A stretch of 64,000 nt of DNA from Kitasatospora aureofaciens. Its GTDB lineage: Bacteria; Actinomycetota; Actinomycetes; Streptomycetales; Streptomycetaceae. Positions 1-7,793 of this stretch are shown one piece after another (positions within the stretch are counted from its first letter, which is position 1; each line of letters begins with the position of its first letter). The notes under the pieces were generated by a model, which had not been told where the DNA came from, ran no database searches, and saw only the letters and a list, made by a program, of their open reading frames with translations. The position numbers and the translations under genes were made by a program. The stretch lies in the NCBI RefSeq assembly GCF_001188955.3, contig NZ_JPRF03000001.1, positions 620,001 through 684,000 of the forward strand, written 5' to 3'.

Positions 1-2
1 GC

Positions 3-911
3 CTGTGCACCGTCCTGGTGTTCGCCGGCTCCTTCCTGGTGCTCGACCGCTTCCACCGCCCGGTGGCCCAGGCGGTGGCGGGCGCCACCGGCGTCGCGGC
101 CGTGGCGGGCGCGACGGCCGTCGCCGGAGCCCTGATGGCCAACGGCATCCGGATGGTCCGCGCCGAAGGCGGTCGCCCGGCCAACCTCCTGTCCCCACTG
201 GCGGGCCTCGCGGTCCTGGCCGCACTCGCGCTCGCGGTCGTCGCCGCACGCACCGAGCACGGGCCGCTGCGCGCCGCGGCAACCGCTGCCCTGCTGGTGG
301 CCGGCTACGTGGGGTTCCTCTTCCTCTGTTTCGTCGGTTACGCCGTGCTCTACCAACGGGTCACGGCACGCCGCCCGGTCGACTTCGTGGTCGTCCTCGG
401 CGCCGGACTGGCGGACGGATCCACCGTCCCGCCGCTCCTGGCCTCGCGACTCCAGAAGGCCCTGACCCTGTACCGGCGCCAGGCGGCGCAAGGACGGCCC
501 CCGACCCTGGTGGTCTCCGGCGGCAAGGGCTCGGACGAGCGCGTATCCGAGGCCGAGGCGATGGCCGACTACCTCATGGCGCGGGGCGTCCCCGGCACGC
601 ACATCCTCCAGGAGAGCGCCTCGACGAACACCGGGGAGAACGTAGCGTTCAGCCGGGAGCTGATGGAGCGGATCCGCCCGGGCTACCGCTGCGCCATCGT
701 GACCAACGACTTCCACTCGCTGCGAGCGGCCATCCTCGCGCGCCGGGCCGGGGTCCCGGGCGAGGCACACGGCGCGCCGACCGCGGCCTACTACCGGCCC
801 AGCGCGACCCTGCGGGAGTTCGTGGCTGTCCTGGCGGCCTACCCGCTGACGAATCTGGCGGTGTGCGCGGTGCTGGCCGCGGCCGGGGTCCGGGCGGGCC
901 GGTCCGGCTGA
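3..911 (+). CDS. YdcF-like DUF218 membrane protein, 5'-truncated by the window edge
   Basis: The reading frame is open from base 3 with no convincing start or ribosome binding site, so the true start probably lies to the left; 302 residues are visible. The first ~115 residues form three or four hydrophobic segments. They are followed by a soluble DUF218 (YdcF/SanA-type) domain that begins at FVVVLGAGLADG and contains the family's VVSGGKG, SEAEAM and ESASTNTGEN blocks and a late TNDFHSLRA block. Members of this family are linked to envelope or vancomycin-related phenotypes in E. coli (SanA) and are thought to bind nucleotide-like ligands; the substrate is unknown. The domain assignment is strong, the biological role is not known. 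The gene converges on the next minus-strand gene. Confidence 0.8.
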   Translation: MCTVLVFAGSFLVLDRFHRPVAQAVAGATGVAAVAGATAVAGALMANGIRMVRAEGGRPANLLSPLAGLAVLAALALAVVAARTEHGPLRAAATAALLVAGYVGFLFLCFVGYAVLYQRVTARRPVDFVVVLGAGLADGSTVPPLLASRLQKALTLYRRQAAQGRPPTLVVSGGKGSDERVSEAEAMADYLMARGVPGTHILQESASTNTGENVAFSRELMERIRPGYRCAIVTNDFHSLRAAILARRAGVPGEAHGAPTAAYYRPSATLREFVAVLAAYPLTNLAVCAVLAAAGVRAGRSG

Positions 912-1200
912 GCCGGAGGGGCCGGGCCGCCGGGGGCTCGGCGACGCCCGCGCCCGTGCGCGGCACCGTCGGCGATGCCGGCCTCCGTAGGCGGACGGGT
1001 ACCGGCACCTCGGCGTCGCGGGCCCCACCCCACCCCCGGACCCTCCCTGGTGTTCACACACGGCCGGCGTCGGCCCCGCGCCGCTCCCGGGCGGTACGTC
1101 CGGGTCGCGGTCCGGTGGCCGACGCCGTTCGGTCGCCGCGGCCCGGCCGCGGGGCGGTGTGCCCCGGGTGCGTTACGGGCGCGGGACCGTGCCGTCCGAT

Positions 1201-1467
1201 TCAGGTGGTCGTGGCGGTGACCCTGGGGTCGTTGGCGTAGACGGGGTTGTCGTCACGCTCGTACTGGGACAGGGCGAGTCCCATGCAGAAGAACGTGGGC
1301 GCCCATTCGCCCACGAAGATGCCCCAGCGGTCGGCACGCTCCACGCCGGCGGCCTCGGCCTTGACGGAGACCATCCAGGAGACGAAGGACAGTCCGATGG
1401 AGGCCAGGCCGGCCATGTAGGCGTGCTCGGATTTCACTCCGGCCTTGTGCAGCTTCTCCATGATCAT
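1201..1467 (-). CDS. Small conserved two-helix membrane protein
   Basis: An 88-residue protein with two hydrophobic segments, around residues 15-35 (AGLASIGLSFVSWMVS) and 55-75 (WGIFVGEWAPTFFCMGLAL). The start is the ATG giving MIMEKLHKAG, because GGAGAG lies 8 nt upstream; a second in-frame ATG is two codons on. The layout and the RADRWGIF-GEWAPTFF block match a small membrane protein common in streptomycetes that has no assigned function. It is the last gene in a minus-strand series running from the hemerythrin gene, but about 200 nt separate it from the amidotransferase gene, so co-transcription is uncertain. Confidence 0.7.
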   Translation of the reverse strand: MIMEKLHKAGVKSEHAYMAGLASIGLSFVSWMVSVKAEAAGVERADRWGIFVGEWAPTFFCMGLALSQYERDDNPVYANDPRVTATTT

Positions 1468-1674
1468 GAGAACGACTCTCCGCTCTGAAGGGGTGTGCAC
1501 AGCTGTCCGGGCGACTGCCCGGATGCGGGCGCCCTACACGGGATCGGCGCGAGGTTCGGGCACGGTCTCCTCGATCGGCGGAATCGGCCGTCGGGGGGCG
1601 AAGTCACCGAAGAGGCCACTTCACGGCGCGGGGTGCGTCGCGCCGGCTACTGCCGGGTGGGGCCGGCGGCGGCC

Positions 1675-2544
1675 TCAGGCCGCCTGCTGGGAGGCGGCGG
1701 CCGTGGGGTGGAGATCGGCGAGGGTCAGGCGGTGGGCGGGTTCCTGCGGGAGGACGATCCGGCGGGTGACCGCCCGGTCGGGCCCGACGTGCAGGAGTTC
1801 ACCGGGCTCCATCAGCAGCCAGTGCGGGTTGTCGTCCATGCGTTCGCTGGCGACCACCGTCGCCGGGGTCCGGGCGAGGTCGCCGGAGTGGACGCGCATG
1901 CGTCCGGCGGCGCCGGCGTGGTCCAGCTGGCGGTTGCCGTGGTGCCCGCCGGGCCGGCGTTCGAGGACGTGTAGTTCGTGGGTGTCCGGGTACCGCAGCG
2001 CCCAGAGCTGGTCGCTCGTGGCGAGGACGATGTTGAGGGCGTAGAGGGGCAGGTGGCGGGCCGTCCAGCGGGCGGCGGCCACGATTCCGGCAGTGACGTC
2101 CCCACCGTGTGCGGTGGTTTCCCGGGTGACCAGGGCGAAGAAGCGTTCGGAGTCGGTGTCGCCCTTGACGAGTGACCGGTCCGCGCCCAGGTGGGCGTCG
2201 AGCCGGTCCAGGTCTTCGATCACCCCGTTGTGGGCGAACAGTCGGCCGTTCATTTCGAAGGGATGGGTGTTGGACTCCCGCAGGGCTCCGGTGGAGGCGT
2301 AGCGGATGTGGGCCAGGAACGTCGCCGACTCCACCGTCGCCGCGTCCTCGGCGAAGGCGCGGTCCTGGAACGCGGCGACGGGGGCCTTGTGCACCTGTGG
2401 CGTCCCGTCGGCGGTGAAGTAGCCGAGCCCGGTTCCGTCGGGCTCCCGGCGGCTCTGGTCGCTCAGGTTGTCGGGGGCGTCCAGCAGCCAGAACGTCGCG
2501 CGGCTGCGCCGGGGCGCGCTGCTCATGCCGAACAAGCGGCACAT
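1675..2544 (-). CDS. Class II glutamine amidotransferase (YafJ/DUG3/EgtC type)
   Basis: A 289-residue protein that begins MCRLFG, so after removal of Met the N-terminal Cys is the nucleophile, as in N-terminal-nucleophile amidotransferases. Visible family motifs are DGTGLGYF (near 37), HIRYASTG (near 80), THPF-MNGRLFAHNGVIEDL (near 95-115) and KGDTDSERFF (near 128). There is no synthetase domain, so it resembles stand-alone YafJ, DUG3 and EgtC proteins that hydrolyse glutamine or gamma-glutamyl amides. It lies 72 nt downstream of glutamate decarboxylase on the same strand. That pairing suggests it supplies glutamate to the decarboxylase (inference). A perfect 40-nt palindrome fills the gap. 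AGGAGAGG upstream of the ATG supports the start. Confidence 0.85.
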   Translation of the reverse strand: MCRLFGMSSAPRRSRATFWLLDAPDNLSDQSRREPDGTGLGYFTADGTPQVHKAPVAAFQDRAFAEDAATVESATFLAHIRYASTGALRESNTHPFEMNGRLFAHNGVIEDLDRLDAHLGADRSLVKGDTDSERFFALVTRETTAHGGDVTAGIVAAARWTARHLPLYALNIVLATSDQLWALRYPDTHELHVLERRPGGHHGNRQLDHAGAAGRMRVHSGDLARTPATVVASERMDDNPHWLLMEPGELLHVGPDRAVTRRIVLPQEPAHRLTLADLHPTAAASQQAA

Positions 2545-2567
2545 GGGGTCCTGCCTCTCCTGGGAGT

Positions 2568-2607
2568 GCGGGGCGGCCGCGCCGGGGCCCCGGCGCGGCC
2601 GCCCCGC
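2568..2607. promoter_or_regulatory. Perfect 40-nt palindrome between gadB and the amidotransferase gene
   Basis: Bases 2568-2587 are the exact reverse complement of 2588-2607, all G or C. As RNA it would fold into a stem of up to 18 pairs with a GGCC loop. It starts 9 nt past the gadB stop and ends 23 nt before the amidotransferase start. It could be a partial terminator or a stability element that sets the ratio of the two products. There is no T-tract, as is usual in streptomycetes. Confidence 0.75.
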
Positions 2608-2616
2608 GCGGGGGTG

Positions 2617-4044
2617 TCAGTGCCGTCCGGGCCGCTTGGGGTTCTTGGTCTCGGCTCCGTGAGCGAAGCCGCCCGCGTCGTCGGCGCTGCGTTGCGGCCC
2701 GCTCTGGTGCTCCAGGCGTTCGAGTACGCGTTTGAGGTCGGCGAGCAGCAGGTCGGCGAGGTCGTGGCTGAAGCCGTTGCGGACCACGATCCGTAGGACC
2801 GCCAGGTCGGTGCGGTTCTCGGGGAAGGTGTAGGCGGGCACCAGCCAGCCGCGTTCGCGTAGCGCGGCGGAGACGTCGAAGACGCTGAAGGCGTCGATGC
2901 CCTGGCGGATCCGGAAGGCGAAGACGGGGGTCTGGCTGCCGTCGGTGATCAGCTCGAACGGTCCGAGTCCGGCGATCTCGCCCGCCAGTCGGGTGGCGAC
3001 GTCGCGGCAGGTCTGCTGCACCCGCCGGTAACCGTCGAAGCCCAGGCGCAGGAAGTTGTAGTACTGGGCGACGACCTGGGCGCCGGGGCGGGAGAAGTTG
3101 AGCGCGAACGTGGGCATGTCGCCGCCCAGGTAGTTCACATGGAAGACCAGGTCGTCGGGCAGGGCCTGCTCGTCGCGCCACAGCGCCCACCCGACCCCGG
3201 GCATGACCAGGCCGAACTTGTGGCCGGAGGTGTTGATGGAGGCCACCCGCGGCAGCCTGAAGTCCCAGACCAGGTCGGGGTCGAGGAACGGGGCGATCAT
3301 CGCTCCGGAGGCGCCGTCGACGTGGATCGGGATGTCCAGGCCGGTGCGTTCCTGCAAGTCGTCCAGCGCGGCGGCGAGTTCGGCCACCGGTTCGTAGCTG
3401 CCGTCGAAGGTGGAGCCCAGCACCGCGACGACGCCGATGGTGTTCTCGTCGCACAGCTCGACCGCGGCCTCGGGGGAGAGGTGGTAGCGCTCGCCTTCCA
3501 TGGGGACGTAGCGGGCCTCCACGTCGAAGTAGTCGGCGAACTTCTCCCAGCAGATCTGCACGTTGATGCCCATGACCAGGTTCGGCTTCGCCGTCGTGCC
3601 GTCCGCTGCGAGGCGGTGCTGCCAGCGGCGCTTGAGCGCGAGTCCGCCGAGCATCGCCGCCTCGCTGGAACCCGTGGTCGAGCAGCCCACCGCCCGGTGG
3701 GCGTCGGGGGCGTTCCACAGCCGGGCGAGCATGTGCACGCAGCGCGTCTCCAGCTCGGCCGTCTGCGGGTACTCGTCCTTGTCGATCATGTTCTTCTCGG
3801 CGCACTCGCCCATCAGACGCAGCGCCTGCGGCTCGGTCCAGGTCGACACGAACGTCGCCAGGTTCAGCCGCGCGTTGCCGTCCAGCATGAGTTCGTCGTG
3901 CACCAGCTGGTAGGCGGTCTCCGGCTCCATCTCGCTCTTCGGGAGGGCGTACCGGGGGACTTTTACGGGCTCACGGCTGAAGACCGGGTTCAGTTCCAGG
4001 TCGCGGCTGATGTGGTGGTGCTCCTGGGCTCGCTTGAGCGGCAT
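2617..4044 (-). CDS. gadB: Glutamate decarboxylase (PLP-dependent)
   Basis: A 475-residue group II PLP decarboxylase converting L-glutamate to GABA and CO2 while consuming a proton. Lys276 in INTSGHKFGLV is the expected Schiff-base lysine and has the same number as in E. coli GadB. HVDGASGAMIAPF (241-253) gives the PLP-ring aspartate, and VGCSTTGSSEAAMLG (119-133) is the phosphate-binding region. AAAGGACG stands 7 nt before the ATG. The C-terminal tail is Gly/Arg-rich and not obviously the bacterial autoinhibitory histidine tail. It lies 102 nt downstream of a hemerythrin-domain gene and 72 nt upstream of a glutamine amidotransferase. No GadC-type antiporter is adjacent, so GABA may be used internally rather than exported. 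Confidence 0.93.
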   Translation of the reverse strand: MPLKRAQEHHHISRDLELNPVFSREPVKVPRYALPKSEMEPETAYQLVHDELMLDGNARLNLATFVSTWTEPQALRLMGECAEKNMIDKDEYPQTAELETRCVHMLARLWNAPDAHRAVGCSTTGSSEAAMLGGLALKRRWQHRLAADGTTAKPNLVMGINVQICWEKFADYFDVEARYVPMEGERYHLSPEAAVELCDENTIGVVAVLGSTFDGSYEPVAELAAALDDLQERTGLDIPIHVDGASGAMIAPFLDPDLVWDFRLPRVASINTSGHKFGLVMPGVGWALWRDEQALPDDLVFHVNYLGGDMPTFALNFSRPGAQVVAQYYNFLRLGFDGYRRVQQTCRDVATRLAGEIAGLGPFELITDGSQTPVFAFRIRQGIDAFSVFDVSAALRERGWLVPAYTFPENRTDLAVLRIVVRNGFSHDLADLLLADLKRVLERLEHQSGPQRSADDAGGFAHGAETKNPKRPGRH

Positions 4045-4146
4045 TCTCGGCGTCCTTTCGTTTCGTCGGGGACCGCTGCTCGACCGCGCGGCCGGGGGTC
4101 GTACGTCGGCCCGGGCCCTGCTGCCCCGGCCGCAGCACGGGGTGGG

Positions 4147-4728
4147 TCACCCCTGGTGTTCCAGGGTGTCGGCGAGTTCCTGCTTGGTCATGCTCGAGCG
4201 TCCGGAGATCTCCGCCTCCTGGGCCTGCCGGTACAGCTCGTCCTTGGTCGGCTCGCCACCCCGGCGGCGCTCGGCCGCTTCCCGTTCGGCCTCGGCCAGT
4301 GCCTCCTCGCGCCGCTCGCGGAACTTCCCGCCCAGCTCGTGCAACTGCTTGCTGTCCACCGCCTCCCGCAGCGCGGGCAGGACCTCGGACTCCTCGGTCT
4401 CGACGTGGTGCCGGACGGCCTCGACGAGCTCGGTGACCAGGGAGTCGAACTTCTCGGAGCCCGGATCGGTGGCCTGCAGCCGCCTGATCAGTCCTTCCGC
4501 CTGCTCGTGCTCGTCCTCGCTGTGCGCCACCTGGTCCTTCTCACCGGGTGCCCGCTTCGCGACGACGGGGTACACCCGCTCCTCCTCGGCCCGCGAGTGC
4601 GCGACCAGCAGCGCGCCGACCCGGTCGAGCACCGCGACCCGGTCCGCACCGCCCGCCTGCAAGCGATCGAACAGCTTCTCGACCTCGCGGTGGTCCGCGG
4701 TGATCAGCTCGATGACGTCCTTCGGCAT
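4147..4728 (-). CDS. Hemerythrin HHE domain protein with C-terminal Rho-N/SAP-like tail
   Basis: A 193-residue protein. The first ~145 residues form a four-helix hemerythrin-like bundle with candidate iron ligands His13 (TADHREVE), His44 and Glu48 (VAHSRAEEE), His69/His74 (HSEDEH), and His/Glu residues in VRHHVETEESE. A charged helical linker (RERREEALAEAEREAAERRR) follows. The last ~30 residues (KDELYRQAQEAEISGRSSM, then TKQELADTL) match the short helix-extended-helix tail shared with the Rho N-terminus and found on other actinobacterial stress proteins. The family binds O2, NO or senses redox. GGGAGAG precedes the ATG. It is upstream of gadB on the same strand, suggesting a stress unit. Confidence 0.85.
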   Translation of the reverse strand: MPKDVIELITADHREVEKLFDRLQAGGADRVAVLDRVGALLVAHSRAEEERVYPVVAKRAPGEKDQVAHSEDEHEQAEGLIRRLQATDPGSEKFDSLVTELVEAVRHHVETEESEVLPALREAVDSKQLHELGGKFRERREEALAEAEREAAERRRGGEPTKDELYRQAQEAEISGRSSMTKQELADTLEHQG

Positions 4729-5108
4729 GGCTCTCCCAACGTTCGGTTGCGGTCAGGTGCACCGCGTACCCCCGAAAACCCGGCGGCACGCTGTTGCCAC
4801 CGTCCGAGCTTGCCGTCCCGTGCGGAGGAATCCGGTCGCGCAACGCGGGAGTCCCGCCGCGATGTGCGTCGGAGCCCGGCCCGACGGCTCACCGTCGAGG
4901 AACTCCCACCCGGTGTGCTTGAGCACGTCGCCGCCGCTCCGCCCGCTCGAGGCCTGCCGCGCGACCACCAGCGCCCGTGGCCCGGCGGTGCGTGGCCGCG
5001 GAGGAGTGGGCGGGGGCTGGGCGGGTAGCAGACGGGTCCCCGTCGGGCTCCCGGGTGGCGGTCGGAGCGGGCGGGGCGCGAGGCAGCGGGACGGAGAAGG
5101 GGGGCGAC
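4729..5108. other. 380-nt divergent intergenic region
   Basis: Lies between the minus-strand hemerythrin gene and the plus-strand YdjM-like gene and should hold both promoters, although I could not pick out convincing -35/-10 pairs. A minus-strand stretch around 4845-4966 has coding-like base composition and reads sensibly (it includes GDVLKHTGWEFLDGE), but it has no clear start, family match or plausible continuation. It is recorded only as a possible remnant. Confidence 0.4.
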
Positions 5109-5813
5109 ATGCTGGGTCAGTCACATGCGATCAGCGGGGCACTGCTCTACGCGGCCACCGCGCCGTTCCTGCCGGAGGCCCTGTTGGGCGCGCAGCCGCG
5201 GCCGAGCGAGGTCCTGGTCGGCACGCTGCTCTGTGCCGGGGCCGCGCTGCTGCCGGACCTCGACCACCACGACGCGACGCCCGCGCACCTGCTGGGTCCG
5301 CTGTCGAGGGGGTTGTGCCGTGTGGTGGGCCGACTGTGCGGGGGCCACCGCCATGCGACGCACTCGCTGCTGTTCGTGGCGCTCACCAGCTGGGGCACCT
5401 GGATGGGCGTCACCCGCCTCGGCGGCGGCTTCACCCTCGGTCTCACCTTCGTCCTCTTCGCTCTCGCGGCGCGTGCCCTGCACCTGCACCCGCCGGGGCG
5501 CGGGCTGACGGCATGGGTGACCTCCGTCGGTCTGGCCGGTGTCGGGACGGCGACGGTGGCTGCCTGGTTCACCGGCATCGCCGTCTGGCTGCCCTACACG
5601 GTCTGCCTGGGGACGCTGAGCCACCTGCTCGGCGACTGCCTGACCCGCCGGGGCGCGCCCCTGTTCTGGCCCTGCCGCAGGCGCTTCGAGCTCGTGCTGA
5701 TCCGGCGGACCGGGGGGAAGCTGGAGACCCGGTTCTTCGTGCCCGTGATGACCGTCGCCACGTTCGCGGCCCTGTGGTTCTCGGCCTTCGCCCCGCGCCT
5801 GGCCACGGGTTGA
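5109..5813 (+). CDS. YdjM-like (DUF457) inner-membrane metal-dependent hydrolase family protein
   Basis: A 234-residue protein starting at the ATG of MLGQSHAISG, preceded by GAGAAGGGGGG. The N-terminal Gln-Ser-His, DLDHHDATPAH (near 55), GHRHATHSLLF (near 90) and LSHLLGDCLTRRGAPLFWP (near 165-185) are the His/Asp motifs of the YdjM/DUF457 family, which resembles membrane-bound phospholipase-C-like metal hydrolases. Several hydrophobic segments alternate with these motifs. In E. coli YdjM is LexA-regulated; I saw no LexA-type site here. The substrate is unknown. Nothing in the neighbourhood clarifies its role. Confidence 0.82.
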   Translation: MLGQSHAISGALLYAATAPFLPEALLGAQPRPSEVLVGTLLCAGAALLPDLDHHDATPAHLLGPLSRGLCRVVGRLCGGHRHATHSLLFVALTSWGTWMGVTRLGGGFTLGLTFVLFALAARALHLHPPGRGLTAWVTSVGLAGVGTATVAAWFTGIAVWLPYTVCLGTLSHLLGDCLTRRGAPLFWPCRRRFELVLIRRTGGKLETRFFVPVMTVATFAALWFSAFAPRLATG

Positions 5814-5879
5814 GCTCAGCCACCGATGTGGGCGGCCCGTCAGCCAATGGCATGATGGCCGTGATCACTCGGGGGTGTC

Positions 5880-6605
5880 ATGGCGCTGTTCTCGCCGAAG
5901 TGCCCGGTCGGGCCGGACGAACGGGCTTGGATCGAGGAGTCGATGGCCTGGCTGGCGGCCGAATTCGGCCGTGCCGTGCTGGACCGCGCGCCGGTGCTGC
6001 CGACCGGGGAGTACTTCCCGGGGCCGTTCCGGGGCTCCGAGGAGGACATCCGGGGCGTGATCGCCCAGATCTGCGGATACCTGGACGTGGCGCCCAACCG
6101 GCTGACGATCGAGATCCAGCCGGACGACGGCGAGGACGCCATGGTCGCGGACCTCCGGCTCGCCAGGCGGTCCCGCTACGCCGCCGGGCACTACCGGCGC
6201 GAGAACGGGCGGCCGGTGATCGCCGTCGACCAGCGCCAGGCCGCCCGTCCGGTCGCCCTGGTCGCCACCGTCGCCCACGAGCTGGGGCACGTCCGCCTCC
6301 TCGACGAGCAGCGCATCCCCGCCGACCGGCACGACCACGAGCCGCTCACCGACCTGCTGACGGTCCACTTCGGACTCGGCATCTTCACCGCCAACTCCGC
6401 CTTCAACTACAGCCAGGACAAACAGGGTTGGTCGTACACGCGGCTCGGCTACCTGAGCGAGCGGATGTTCGGCTACGCCCTGGCCTGCTACGCCCACCGG
6501 CGCGGCGAGGCCAAGCCCGCCTGGGCCCGCCATCTGACCACCAACCCGCGGGCGTACCTCAAACAGGGCCTGCGCTACCTGGACCGGAACCCGCCGAGTG
6601 CGTGA
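5880..6605 (+). CDS. Putative zinc metallopeptidase-like protein with HELGH motif
   Basis: A 241-residue soluble protein without signal peptide. The clearest feature is the zincin motif HELGH in VATVAHELGHVRLL (near residue 135), followed about 20-25 residues later by HDHEPLTDLLTVHFG, which could supply the third zinc ligand. The C-terminal part has a YLSERMFGYALACYAHRRGE helix and a TTNPRAYLKQGLRYL segment. The arrangement resembles hypothetical streptomycete proteins without characterised members. The ATG at 5880 is preceded by a weak GGGGGTG. Peptidase activity is inferred from the motif alone. It converges on the oxidoreductase gene 20 nt downstream. Confidence 0.65.
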   Translation: MALFSPKCPVGPDERAWIEESMAWLAAEFGRAVLDRAPVLPTGEYFPGPFRGSEEDIRGVIAQICGYLDVAPNRLTIEIQPDDGEDAMVADLRLARRSRYAAGHYRRENGRPVIAVDQRQAARPVALVATVAHELGHVRLLDEQRIPADRHDHEPLTDLLTVHFGLGIFTANSAFNYSQDKQGWSYTRLGYLSERMFGYALACYAHRRGEAKPAWARHLTTNPRAYLKQGLRYLDRNPPSA

Positions 6606-6625
6606 CGGGGCGGGACGGCGGCCGC

Positions 6626-7663
6626 TCAGAACCCGGTGAGGGTCGTCTTCCCGATCGTGGTGCCCGACTCCTGGAGCCGGTGCGCCGCACGGAGGTTGGC
6701 GGCGTTGACGGGCCCGAGGTCGCGGATGGCGGTGGTGCGGAGCACGCCGGCGTCCACCAGGTGTGCCACCCGGGTGAGGATCCGGTGCTGCCCGGCCCGG
6801 TCCGGGGTCGCGAAGCGGGAGCGGGTGAACATCGACTCCCAGTGGAACGCGATGCTCTTCGGCTTGAGCAGCCCCATCGGCAGGGTGTCGACGTCGTCGA
6901 TGGCGACGATCCGGCCGAAGGGGTTGAGCAGTTCGGCGTAGACGGGGAGGTTGCGCTGCGTCCCGACCGTACTGAAGACGTGGTCGAGGCCTCCGGGGGC
7001 GAGTTCGGCGAGCTGCGGGGCGAGGGGCTCGGTGTGGTCGACCACGTGGTCGACGCCCATGCGGCGGGCGAACGCGGCGGTCCGGGGGCGGGAGGCGGTG
7101 CCGATCACGGTGAGTCCGGTCAGGGCGCGCGCCAGCTGGGCGACCATCGCGCCGACCCCGCCCGCGGCCGCCGTCACCAGCAGGGTGCCGGTCTGCTCCG
7201 GTGCGCCGGTGCGCAGCCCGAGCCGGTCGAACAGGCCCTCCCAGGCGGTGAGCGAGGTCAGCGGCATCGCCGCCGCCTCGGTGAAGGAGAGCGAGGCGGG
7301 CTTGCGGCCGACCAGGCTCTCGTCGACGGCGTGGTAGCGGGAGTTGGCGCCGGGGCGGTCGACGGCCCCGGCGTAGTAGACCTCCTCCCCGACCCGGAAG
7401 AGCTCCACGTCGGCGCCGACGGCGACGACGGTGCCGGCCGCGTCCCAGCCCAGCACCTTGGGCGTGCCGCCCGGGTCGGTGCCGCGCCGGACCTTGCAGT
7501 CGATCGGGTTGACGGCCACGGCCTCGACCCGGACCAGCAGGTCCCGCGGGCCGGGCTCGGGGACCGGCAGCTCGACGTCCACCAGGCTCTCGGGGTCGTC
7601 GATCGGCAGGCTCCGGCGGTAGGCGACGGCGGGCATCGTGGCGCCGCGGGTCTCGTGGGTCAT
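6626..7663 (-). CDS. Zinc-type MDR oxidoreductase (quinone oxidoreductase / ZADH family)
   Basis: A 345-residue medium-chain dehydrogenase/reductase. The N-terminal GroES-like half has PRDLLVRVEAVAVNPIDCKVR and GWDAAGTVVAVGADV. The Rossmann half has LLVTAAAGGVGAMVAQLAR (near 175) for NADPH binding. The Cys/His ligands of true zinc alcohol dehydrogenases are missing, as expected for quinone or enone reductases. Members of this family often start MxAVGYRRSLPIDDPESL, so the internal ATG at 7636 (MPAVAYRRSL) is a serious alternative start. No ribosome site decides between them. A likely role is reduction of reactive enones or quinones; the substrate is unknown. Confidence 0.85.
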   Translation of the reverse strand: MTHETRGATMPAVAYRRSLPIDDPESLVDVELPVPEPGPRDLLVRVEAVAVNPIDCKVRRGTDPGGTPKVLGWDAAGTVVAVGADVELFRVGEEVYYAGAVDRPGANSRYHAVDESLVGRKPASLSFTEAAAMPLTSLTAWEGLFDRLGLRTGAPEQTGTLLVTAAAGGVGAMVAQLARALTGLTVIGTASRPRTAAFARRMGVDHVVDHTEPLAPQLAELAPGGLDHVFSTVGTQRNLPVYAELLNPFGRIVAIDDVDTLPMGLLKPKSIAFHWESMFTRSRFATPDRAGQHRILTRVAHLVDAGVLRTTAIRDLGPVNAANLRAAHRLQESGTTIGKTTLTGF

Positions 7664-7793
7664 GGCGACCAGCCTAATCCACTAACCGTTCTGACGCTCC
7701 GTATTGGTTGAGGGGCTGACGCCTGTCCAACAGCCCGCGTTCGACGGCGACGACCACCGCGTGGGCGCCGGCCCGGCTCGTGGTGAAGCGGGG

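Noticed and set aside
1799..3805. 668-codon minus-strand open frame overlapping gadB and the amidotransferase gene
   Set aside because: It is out of phase with two genes with clear catalytic motifs and has a shadow-frame composition.
4753..4966. Possible small minus-strand gene (VVARQASSGRSGGDVLKHTG...)
   Set aside because: It has no ribosome site, loses coding character at both ends and lies in a divergent promoter region; noted only in the intergenic entry.
4010..7711. Very long open frame on the plus strand running across the hemerythrin gene and beyond
   Set aside because: It overlaps well-supported genes on both strands and its product is Arg/Pro/Gly-rich without motifs, typical of non-coding frames in GC-rich DNA.
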